From NCBI GenBank assembly GCA_002385545.1, contig DGDR01000146.1, positions 547-6,116 of the forward strand: a stretch of DNA of 5,570 bases, written 5' to 3'. A program made the position numbers and the translations under genes. The notes under the pieces were generated by a model. That model made no database searches. It was not told the origin of the DNA and saw nothing but the letters and a program-made list of their open reading frames with translations. Every line of letters begins with the position of its first letter. Position 1 is the stretch's first letter. This DNA is from Clostridium sp. UBA3947 (GTDB taxonomy: Bacteria; Bacillota; Clostridia; Clostridiales; Clostridiaceae). This document shows positions 1-5,521 of this stretch, piece by piece.

Positions 1-32
1 CGTCGGCAGCGTCAGACGTGTATAAGAGACAG
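1..32 (+). other. Nextera/Tn5 sequencing adapter remnant (not genomic)
   Basis: Bases 1-32 match positions 2-33 of the Illumina Nextera read-1 transposase adapter, ending in the Tn5 mosaic end (14-32, finishing TATAAGAGACAG). The only difference is C instead of T at position 17. The genomic insert therefore begins at 33. Translated in the frame of the downstream gene, the adapter gives V-Y-K-R-Q, a contaminant peptide well known at the start of database proteins from untrimmed assemblies. It also supplies a false GTG start at 18. Confidence 0.97.
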
Positions 33-887
33 GGTATATGCTTTGATGGTAATAAAGATGAGGCGATGATATTCATAGAAGAGAATAACCCTAACAGTAA
101 AATATATGATTGCTGGTTCAATGGAAATAGAAAGGTAGCTAAGGCTATTGAAGCAAGAGAAACCAATGGTTTAGTAGTAAAAAGATGTATAATAAAAGAT
201 TTTACGGAGTATGGTCTGTACTGGCAGGCCTATTATCCAAAATACTTGTATGATACACCAGAAATACCTCCAATTATTGAAGATTGTGATATCAGCGGTA
301 TTTATCAAACAGTAAGAGGTTCTATGAATGGTACTGGAGAATGTGGCCTGTGGGCAGCTACAGAATGTACTGTAAATAGGGTAAGGATAAGGGATACAGG
401 ATGGATGGGATTATGGACTGGAGCTAATTGCAACAATGCTATATTTTCAAATATAACCATTGATAATTGCTATAAGGATGATAATCATAGTATAGGTATT
501 TATGTGGAGCATTGGACAAGAAATTGTATTTTTAAAAATTTGCAGATTGGTCCTATTTCAGGAGCTCCTAGATTGGGACATCGTATGGATATTGGTATAA
601 CGACAGAGTGGGACGATCCTAATATAATGCCAAATCCAGTTATAGGACAAAACAATGGAGCCAATCATAACAATACCTTTGAAAATGCTGTTATAAATTC
701 AAGGCTAATTGGCATTAATCTAGAGGATTCTGAAAACACTACCATAAGAAATATGAAATTTATAAATCAAAGTCAATATGCTATAAGAGATCACGATAGC
801 AATGGTACTGGTTATTCTACAATCTTAGAAGAAAGCATTGATTTCAAAGATATAGCTAATGGTTGTATAGAGTATATACAGGACTAA
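33..887 (+). CDS. Right-handed parallel beta-helix repeat protein, 5'-truncated at contig end
   Basis: The last 284 codons of a protein whose N-terminus is lost at the contig edge; the stop is TAA at 885-887. A GTG at 18 is adapter sequence, not a real start. Counting from the first genomic codon, the protein shows short rungs of alternating hydrophobic residues ending in Asn, Asp or Gly: SKIYDCWFNGN (~22), GLVVKRCIIKDF (~46), PIIEDCDISG (~80), CTVNRVRIRDTG (~112), NAIFSNITIDNC (~135), RNCIFKNLQIG (~163), NNTFENAVINS (~213) and NTTIRNMKFINQ (~235). This is the PbH1/pectate-lyase-like beta-helix pattern. The fold occurs in polysaccharide lyases and hydrolases, phage tailspikes and surface proteins. 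I cannot identify a catalytic centre or substrate, and any signal peptide would be in the missing part. It is probably extracellular or cell-surface, by inference only. Confidence 0.85.
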   Translation, partial: GICFDGNKDEAMIFIEENNPNSKIYDCWFNGNRKVAKAIEARETNGLVVKRCIIKDFTEYGLYWQAYYPKYLYDTPEIPPIIEDCDISGIYQTVRGSMNGTGECGLWAATECTVNRVRIRDTGWMGLWTGANCNNAIFSNITIDNCYKDDNHSIGIYVEHWTRNCIFKNLQIGPISGAPRLGHRMDIGITTEWDDPNIMPNPVIGQNNGANHNNTFENAVINSRLIGINLEDSENTTIRNMKFINQSQYAIRDHDSNGTGYSTILEESIDFKDIANGCIEYIQD

Positions 888-956
888 AGCAAATAATGTT
901 GCTCTTGTCTGTGTTTTATGGTTTAATAATAGATAAACTATAAAAATAATAGTTGG

Positions 957-984
957 TTGAAAAATTATACATTGTGACTACATT
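957..984 (+). promoter_or_regulatory. Possible sigma-A promoter for the glutaredoxin-like gene
   Basis: TTGAAA (957-962) lies 16 bases before TACATT (979-984), which matches TATAAT at 4 of 6 positions. A transcript would start near 991, just ahead of the ribosome binding site. The region is very AT-rich, so a chance match is possible. No strong terminator separates this gene from the upstream beta-helix gene. Confidence 0.25.
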
Positions 985-1011
985 AAACTAACTTAGGAAG
1001 GAGCTGTTAAT

Positions 1012-1329
1012 ATGAAAATTATTATGTATGGTGCAGATTTCTGTCCAGATTGTGTTGAGGCTAAAGAGCAATTAAAGGATTGCGATAATATTCAGTTAGA
1101 GTATAGAAATATTACAGAAAAAATATCTTACTTAAAAGAGTTTTTGCAATACCGGGATAAGGAAGCAATTTTTAATTCCATTAAGGAGAATGGAAAGGTT
1201 GGAATTCCTTTCTTTATTTTAGAGGATGGAAATAAGACCTTTGATATATTTGAACATATTAATGTTAAAAAGGCTGAAGTAAAACCAACAGTAAATGTTT
1301 GCTCCATTGATGGCACTGGTTGCTGTTAG
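1012..1329 (+). CDS. Glutaredoxin/thioredoxin-fold small redox protein (CPDC)
   Basis: A 105-residue cytosolic protein of typical glutaredoxin size. It opens with a short beta-strand (KIIMYGADF) followed directly by the redox motif C11-P-D-C14 at the start of a helix. The GIP at 64-66 supplies the cis-proline (P66) expected beside the active site, followed by strand FFIL and an EDG turn. The family catalyses thiol-disulfide exchange, using glutathione, bacillithiol or other low-molecular-weight thiols, or protein partners; the partner here is unknown. An unusual C-terminal tail ends CSIDGTGCC, adding C97, C104 and C105. The ATG at 1012 is supported by AGGAAGGAG at 995-1003, 8 bases upstream. 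The gene sits 124 bases after the beta-helix gene and about 107 bases before the MATE gene, so co-transcription with either is uncertain. Confidence 0.85.
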   Translation: MKIIMYGADFCPDCVEAKEQLKDCDNIQLEYRNITEKISYLKEFLQYRDKEAIFNSIKENGKVGIPFFILEDGNKTFDIFEHINVKKAEVKPTVNVCSIDGTGCC

Positions 1330-1389
1330 TAGGAATAAAAGAAGGATATCTCTATATAAATCTATAATTACAAAAGCGAATGTTGATTT

Positions 1390-1410
1390 ACCTTATACCA
1401 AGTATAAGGT
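1390..1410. promoter_or_regulatory. Perfect 9+9 bp dyad before MATE gene: operator or attenuator
   Basis: ACCTTATAC (1390-1398) and its exact reverse complement GTATAAGGT (1402-1410) flank CAA, ending 26 bases before the MATE start codon. The arm pattern resembles operators of MerR-family activators, whose left arm commonly overlaps the -35 element. TTTACC at 1387-1392 could be a weak -35, but no good -10 follows at MerR spacing. A TATAAT at 1363-1368 lies upstream without a recognisable -35. As RNA the dyad would form a 9-bp, 3-nt-loop stem followed by ATTTCTTTATT, so a weak terminator of the glutaredoxin transcript is the main alternative. The symmetry is directly visible; its function is inferred. 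Confidence 0.6.
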
Positions 1411-1422
1411 ATTTCTTTATTG

Positions 1423-1428
1423 AAAGGA
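1423..1428 (+). promoter_or_regulatory. Ribosome binding site deciding the MATE start
   Basis: AAAGGA lies 8 bases before ATG at 1437 but only 5 before the in-frame GTG at 1434. The spacing and codon preference favour the ATG. Confidence 0.65.
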
Positions 1429-1436
1429 AATAAGTG

Positions 1437-2792
1437 ATGAATGAAAAATTACAAGAAAAAAAGAATTATATTTTCACTAATCAAGCCTTGATAAAATTAA
1501 TATATCCCCTTATAATTGAGCAATTTCTTGCTATGGCTGTTGGTATGGCAGACTCAGTTATGGTTGCTAAGGTTGGGGAAAGTGCTGTATCTGCCGTTTC
1601 TCTAGTGGACTCTATTAATATTTTAATTATTAATGTTTTTGCCGCCTTAGCTACTGGTGGAGCAGTGGTAGCAGGTCAATACATTGGTCAAAAGCGAGCC
1701 GATAAGGCATCTAAGGCAGGAGAGCAATTGCTGGTTTTTGTAACTTTAATTTCAATTATCATAATGACTGTATTATATATAGGTAAAGATTTTATTTTAA
1801 ATGTAGTTTTTGGACAAATTGAACCAGATGTAGCGGCATATTCTACCACATATATGCTTATAGTATTTTCAAGCATTCCCTTCATAGCTATATATAATAG
1901 TGGAGCTGCATTATTTAGGGCTATGGGAAATTCAAAAATTACTATGATAATTTCTATTGTTATGAATGCTATAAATGTAATAGGAAATGCTATATTGATA
2001 TACGGTTTTAGAAGAGGTGTGGAAGGAGTTGCTATTCCTACATTGGTTTCAAGAGTAGTGGCAGCAGTAATTATAGTAGCCCTTCTTAGAAATCAAGAGC
2101 TAATTATACATATTAGCAAGCCTTTTCGTTATAAATTTAATAGAAGAATGGTAGTTAAAATGCTTCGGATAGGTATACCTAACGGAGTAGAAAACAGCAT
2201 GTTTCAACTTGGTAAAATAATGCTATTAAGTGTTGTTGCTGGCTTTGGTACCGCATCAATAACAGCTAATGCAGTAGGAAATACTGTTTCAGCCTTTGAA
2301 ATTCTTCCTGCAGCATCAATTGGATTAGCATTAGTAACGGTGGTAAGTCAATGCGTAGGGGCAGGAGATTATAAACAAGTAAGGTATTATACAAAAAAGC
2401 TTTTAAAATATGCCTATATAGCTTCTATTTGCATAAATATAGTTATTATTTTGCTTACACCCCTTATATTACAAATATTTAATTTATCACAAGAAACTAC
2501 TGAAATGGCTAAACAGGTTATAATATTTCATGGCGTAAATGTATGCCTCATTTGGCCACTATCTTTTACACTTCCTAATACCCTTAGGGCATCAAATGAT
2601 GTTCGTTACACTATGGTAGTTGGTGTGGTATCTATGTGGATATTCAGATTAGGTTTTGGTTTTTTATTTGCTAAGTATATGAATATGGGTATGTTTGGGG
2701 TATGGGTAGCAATGATAGTAGATTGGATATTTAGATCCACTTTATTTCTAATAAGATATAAAGGCAATAAGTGGATGGTTAAAGCTAATTAA
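1437..2792 (+). CDS. MATE family efflux transporter (multidrug antiporter)
   Basis: An inner-membrane protein of 451 residues, the usual MATE length, with about 12 hydrophobic segments in two homologous halves. It exports cationic drugs or metabolites in exchange for Na+ or H+; substrate and coupling ion cannot be read here. Half one: TM1 LIYPLIIEQFLAMAVGMADS with D39 at the conserved MATE acidic position, then GQYIGQKRADKA (80-91) after TM2 and ALFRAMGNSKITM (158-170) after TM4. Half two repeats the plan: RIGIPNGVENSMFQLGKI (244-261), the SFEILPAASIGLALV-like segment at 283-300, VSQCVGAGDY (303-312), NTLRASNDVRYTM (381-393) and GVWVAMIVDWIFRS (421-434). The start was placed at ATG 1437; GTG 1434 would add one residue. 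The dyad just upstream probably controls it, and a strong hairpin 20 bases after the TAA ends its transcript. Confidence 0.93.
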   Translation: MNEKLQEKKNYIFTNQALIKLIYPLIIEQFLAMAVGMADSVMVAKVGESAVSAVSLVDSINILIINVFAALATGGAVVAGQYIGQKRADKASKAGEQLLVFVTLISIIIMTVLYIGKDFILNVVFGQIEPDVAAYSTTYMLIVFSSIPFIAIYNSGAALFRAMGNSKITMIISIVMNAINVIGNAILIYGFRRGVEGVAIPTLVSRVVAAVIIVALLRNQELIIHISKPFRYKFNRRMVVKMLRIGIPNGVENSMFQLGKIMLLSVVAGFGTASITANAVGNTVSAFEILPAASIGLALVTVVSQCVGAGDYKQVRYYTKKLLKYAYIASICINIVIILLTPLILQIFNLSQETTEMAKQVIIFHGVNVCLIWPLSFTLPNTLRASNDVRYTMVVGVVSMWIFRLGFGFLFAKYMNMGMFGVWVAMIVDWIFRSTLFLIRYKGNKWMVKAN

Positions 2793-2811
2793 ATGAATTT
2801 TAGGTAAGTTA

Positions 2812-2848
2812 AAGGGCTTGTTCTTGAGCAATAAGAGAACAAGCCCTT
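2812..2848. terminator. Bidirectional intrinsic terminator between convergent MATE and cupin genes
   Basis: AAGGGCTTGTTCT (2812-2824) pairs perfectly with AGAACAAGCCCTT (2836-2848), giving a 13-bp stem with an 11-base loop. The plus-strand transcript continues into the T-rich stretch ATATTCTATTCT. On the minus strand the stem is followed by TTAACTT, so it can also end the cupin transcript, whose stop lies 28 bases away. The U-tracts are modest but the stem is long. Confidence 0.85.
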
Positions 2849-2875
2849 ATATTCTATTCTATGAAAGGTATGGAT

Positions 2876-3439
2876 TTAACTATGCTTTTCTTCAGCGGCA
2901 TCCGCAATAGCTTTAGTTGCATGAACTGTACCTCTAGGATGCTGAGGAGGAGCATATATTGAATATACTTTTAATGGTGTATTCCCTGTATTAATTACAT
3001 TATGCCATTTGCCAGCTGGTATGATAAAGGCATAGTCGTCATAGACTCTTTTCTGGAAATTTAAATTATCTTTATAGTCACCCATCATAACAATACCTTG
3101 ACCTTCCTCTATACGGATAAATTGATCCGTATTTGGATGGATTTCTAAACCAATTTCTCCACCTACATCTATACTCATTAAAGTAACTTGTAGATGGCTT
3201 CCAGTCCATAGCGCTGTGCGAAAGTTAGTATTTTCTTTAGTAGCTTCTTCAATGTTAATAACAAAGGGTTCTGGACCATAGTCCTTCAATGGATACTTGG
3301 GGGTACAAGAATTATACCTATATGGATACCCATAGTAAGGGCATTGATATAAAGTATTTGGATTATTTATATTGCTACTGCTTTCTCCTGTTGTGTTAAT
3401 GTAATTTGGATATTGAAATCCGTTGTAATTAATATACAT
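2876..3439 (-). CDS. Cupin domain protein with Tyr/Asn/Pro-rich N-terminus, possibly spore-associated
   Basis: A 187-residue protein. Residues 1-50 are low-complexity, rich in Tyr, Asn, Pro, Gly and Ser (for example YQCPYYGYPYRYNS), with no signal peptide; such tracts are common in clostridial and bacillar spore coat proteins. Residues ~70-165 form one cupin beta-barrel. Motif 1 is GGEIGLEIHPNTDQFIRIEEGQG (93-115) and motif 2 is IIPAGKWHNVINTG (139-152). Likely metal-ligand positions are E99, H101, Q106 and H146, so the usual first His is Glu and the usual Glu is Gln. Similar proteins are often labelled mannose-6-phosphate isomerase-like, but the enzymatic role is unknown and a sugar-isomerase call is not justified. 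ATG at 3437-3439 has GGAAGG on the minus strand 6 bases upstream. A sigma-K-like promoter lies just upstream, supporting late mother-cell expression. Confidence 0.88.
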   Translation of the reverse strand: MYINYNGFQYPNYINTTGESSSNINNPNTLYQCPYYGYPYRYNSCTPKYPLKDYGPEPFVINIEEATKENTNFRTALWTGSHLQVTLMSIDVGGEIGLEIHPNTDQFIRIEEGQGIVMMGDYKDNLNFQKRVYDDYAFIIPAGKWHNVINTGNTPLKVYSIYAPPQHPRGTVHATKAIADAAEEKHS

Positions 3440-3470
3440 TTACTTCCTTCCTTTCATAAGCTTACATGAT

Positions 3471-3498
3471 TATAATATGACTTACTGGTGAAATTGTG
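3471..3498 (-). promoter_or_regulatory. Candidate sigma-K (late sporulation) promoter for the cupin gene
   Basis: Read on the minus strand, CACA (3498-3495, matching the -35 form mACm) is followed by 16 bases between AC and CATATTATA (3479-3471). The latter matches the sigma-K -10 consensus CATANNNTA exactly. A start about 7 bases downstream gives a leader of about 25 bases containing the ribosome binding site. A TATAAT also overlaps the -10 on the minus strand (3474-3469) but lacks a good sigma-A -35. The consensus is established for Bacillus; applying it here is inference. Confidence 0.5.
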
Positions 3499-3589
3499 AT
3501 TTTTGCTGTAATACTAATTTCCATGGAAACAATAATATTATGATATTTAAGAGTGTAACGGTTAAATGGTGGAAGTTGGATTACTTTTG

Positions 3590-3618
3590 TTGAAATTAAA
3601 AATTTTTAATGTTAATAT
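3590..3618 (+). promoter_or_regulatory. Possible sigma-A promoter for the pit-DUF47 unit
   Basis: TTGAAA (3590-3595) is separated by 17 bases from TAATAT (3613-3618), placing a start near 3625 and a leader of about 40 bases. The spacer contains the perfect AT palindrome ATTAAAAATTTTTAAT (3595-3610). I see no convincing repeat set resembling a PhoP box. The whole stretch is extremely AT-rich, so the assignment is weak. Confidence 0.3.
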
Positions 3619-3666
3619 TATAAGTATATATTTGTATAAAAAGTATAATATACTGGAGGAAATGTA

Positions 3667-4719
3667 ATGAGTATTACATTAAGTGAATTTTTAAGGCAAA
3701 TAAACTCAAATCCTATATTGCTAATTACTGTTCTGCTTACTTTAGGAGTTATATTGGTTAATGGATGGACAGATGCACCTAATGCTATTGCTACCTGCGT
3801 TTCAACTAGATCATTAAGCCCTAAGAAGGCTATTATTATGGCTGCAGTCTTTAATTTTTTAGGAGTTTTAGTTATGACTCTTATAAATGCTACCGTAGCA
3901 CAAACAATTTATAATATGGTGGACTTCGGAGGTAACTCGAAGGATTCTGTAGTTGCACTTTGTGCAGCCATGTTTGCTATAGTGATATGGGCTACAGCAG
4001 CATGGGCCTTTGGGATACCAACTAGTGAAAGCCATGCTTTAATTGCTGGACTGTCTGGCGCGGCCATAGCTTTGCAGGGTGGATTTTCTGGTATTAACGA
4101 CAATGAATGGATTAAGGTTATATATGGTTTGTTTATATCTACCATTTTAGGATTTTCCATCGGATTTGTGGTAGTAAAGATAATAGAGAAGATTTTTAAA
4201 AACATAGATAGAAGAAGATCAAGACCTTTTTTCGAAAAAGCTCAAATTCTCGGTGGAGCAGCTATGGCATTTATGCATGGGGCTCAAGATGGTCAAAAAT
4301 TTATGGGTGTTTTTATGCTAGGAGTATTTCTTGCAAATGGACAAAGTAATGTTACTAATTTTACTATACCAGTATGGTTGATGCTGCTTTGCTCCCTAGT
4401 AATGGGCTTAGGAACTTCTATAGGAGGCTATCGTATTATTAAAACTGTAGGCATGGGTATGGTAAAATTAACTACTCATCAAGGCTTTTCAGCAGATTTA
4501 GCAGGAGCTGTTAGCTTATTAATGGCCTCTGTATTTGGAGTGCCTGTTAGCACAACCCATACAAAAACCACAGCCATTATGGGGGTGGGAGCAGCTAAGA
4601 GACTATCCTCTGTTAACTGGAGCATAGTAAAGGAGATGATAGCTGCTTGGATTTTAACTTTTCCCGGTTGTGGTATTGTAGGTTATTTGATGTCATATCT
4701 ATTTATGAAAATTTTTTAG
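3667..4719 (+). CDS. pit: Inorganic phosphate transporter, PiT family
   Basis: A 350-residue polytopic membrane protein that imports inorganic phosphate (often as a metal-phosphate complex in bacterial Pit) using an ion gradient. The PiT fold has two inverted repeats, each with a signature. The first is NGWTDAPNAIATCVSTRSL (32-50), where D36 and N39 match the GANDxANA core. The second is HGAQDGQKFMG (204-214). Each is followed by a conserved hairpin: GIPTSESHALIAG (116-128) and GVPVSTTHTKTTAIMGVG (291-308). A charged cytoplasmic loop, KIIEKIFKNIDRRRSRPFFEK (171-191), separates the halves and is much shorter than in E. coli PitA. Length suits compact bacterial and archaeal members. ATG 3667 has GGAGG at 3655-3659, 7 bases upstream. 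The DUF47 gene 21 bases downstream is its typical operon partner. Confidence 0.94.
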   Translation: MSITLSEFLRQINSNPILLITVLLTLGVILVNGWTDAPNAIATCVSTRSLSPKKAIIMAAVFNFLGVLVMTLINATVAQTIYNMVDFGGNSKDSVVALCAAMFAIVIWATAAWAFGIPTSESHALIAGLSGAAIALQGGFSGINDNEWIKVIYGLFISTILGFSIGFVVVKIIEKIFKNIDRRRSRPFFEKAQILGGAAMAFMHGAQDGQKFMGVFMLGVFLANGQSNVTNFTIPVWLMLLCSLVMGLGTSIGGYRIIKTVGMGMVKLTTHQGFSADLAGAVSLLMASVFGVPVSTTHTKTTAIMGVGAAKRLSSVNWSIVKEMIAAWILTFPGCGIVGYLMSYLFMKIF

Positions 4720-4740
4720 TGTAGGAAAGGAATAAGGGAT

Positions 4741-5364
4741 ATGAGGAATAATAAAAACTTCAATTATTTTAAGGCTTTTATTGATTTATCTAGCTATTCA
4801 TCAAAGGCTGTTGAGATTCTAATGAACACATTAAAGAATTTTGATAGAAGTAAAATTGAAGACAATATAAAAGAGATGCATCATGTTGAACATTCTGCTG
4901 ATATTGCAAATCATGAACTAATTAATAGATTGATAAAGGAGTTTTTACCACCAATCGAGAGAGAAGACATTATTAGCTTATCCAAAAAAATAGATGATGT
5001 TACAGATGCAATTGAAGACGTTCTTATTGCAATTAATATGTACAATATACAAACTATCCGTCCAGAAGTTCTGAAGTTTACAGAAGTAATTATGAAATGC
5101 TGCAAATCAATACATACTGCATTAGAAGAATTTGAAAACTTTAAGAAGTCTAAGAACCTCCATAGAGAAATTGTAGCAATTAATGAATTGGAGGAAGAAG
5201 GAGATGCCCTTTATGTTAATGGAGTAAAGGATCTTTATCAGAATTGTAAGGATCCAATTGAGTTAATGGTTTGGACAGAAATATACAATAGATTAGAAAA
5301 GTGTTGCGATAAATGTGAGCATGTAGCTGATGATATAGAAAATATAGTTATGAAAAATTCATAA
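4741..5364 (+). CDS. DUF47 family PhoU-like protein, partner of the Pit transporter
   Basis: A soluble, almost all-helical protein of 207 residues, the standard length for the DUF47 (TIGR00153-type) PhoU relatives. PhoU-fold proteins are two three-helix bundles that bind metal clusters through E/DxxxD motifs. Here the first bundle has HHVEHSAD (47-54) and KKIDDVTDAIED (82-93), and the second has INELEEEGDAL (147-157) and LEKCCDKCEHVADDIE (185-200). The gene starts 21 bases after pit, behind AGGAAAGGA (4723-4731, 9 bases from the ATG), so the two are surely one transcript. From the conserved pairing, its likely role is to regulate phosphate uptake by the transporter at the cytoplasmic membrane face; a direct mechanism is not shown by the sequence. 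The TAA at 5362-5364 is followed 9 bases later by a strong terminator. Confidence 0.92.
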   Translation: MRNNKNFNYFKAFIDLSSYSSKAVEILMNTLKNFDRSKIEDNIKEMHHVEHSADIANHELINRLIKEFLPPIEREDIISLSKKIDDVTDAIEDVLIAINMYNIQTIRPEVLKFTEVIMKCCKSIHTALEEFENFKKSKNLHREIVAINELEEEGDALYVNGVKDLYQNCKDPIELMVWTEIYNRLEKCCDKCEHVADDIENIVMKNS

Positions 5365-5373
5365 ATCAATGAT

Positions 5374-5405
5374 ACCAGTGAGCAATAATGTTTCACTGGT
5401 TTTTT
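5374..5405 (+). terminator. Rho-independent terminator of the pit-DUF47 operon
   Basis: ACCAGTGA (5374-5381) pairs perfectly with TCACTGGT (5393-5400) around an 11-base loop, followed immediately by a run of T to 5405. This is the classic stem plus U-tract arrangement, 9 bases after the DUF47 stop. Confidence 0.93.
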
Positions 5406-5459
5406 AATTAATCTTTAATAATAATTGGCTATTGTGAAGCATAAAATTTATTAAAACTG

Positions 5460-5474
5460 CTATTTAGAAAATAG
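5460..5474. repeat. Short inverted repeat upstream of the last gene
   Basis: CTATTT (5460-5465) and AAATAG (5469-5474) flank AGA. Outer bases AAC (5455-5457) and GTT (5477-5479) extend the symmetry with two non-matching positions. It lies about 48 bases before the start codon at 5522 and could be an operator, but the arms are short and AT-rich. Confidence 0.3.
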
Positions 5475-5521
5475 TTGTTACCCTATGTACTGTAGATATA
5501 AAAATTAGGAGGGAATATAAT

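Noticed and set aside
888..903. AGCAA / TTGCT hairpin right after the beta-helix stop as a terminator
   Set aside because: The stem is only 5 bp and is not followed by a T-run, so it is too weak to call.
925..952. AATAATAG direct repeat at 925-932 and 945-952, 20 bases apart
   Set aside because: Only 8 bases of A/T-dominated sequence in an AT-rich spacer; a chance match is likely, and the sequence around it does not repeat.
3644..3649. Perfect TATAAT just before pit as its -10
   Set aside because: The transcript would start inside the ribosome binding site at 3655-3659, and there is no matching -35.
3623..3654. AGTATAT / ATATACT hairpin in the pit leader as an RNA switch
   Set aside because: Seven AT-rich pairs with an 18-base loop are unstable, and no known riboswitch core is visible.
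3909..4205. Antisense open frame of 98 codons inside pit (also similar ones at 1128-1316, 1688-1885 and 4911-5105)
   Set aside because: They lie opposite well-supported genes, lack a convincing domain, and look like by-products of the sense coding.
5475..5502. TTGTTA-16-TATAAA promoter for the last gene
   Set aside because: The match is good, but the predicted start (~5508) falls within the AGGAGGG at 5507-5513, leaving no intact ribosome binding site.
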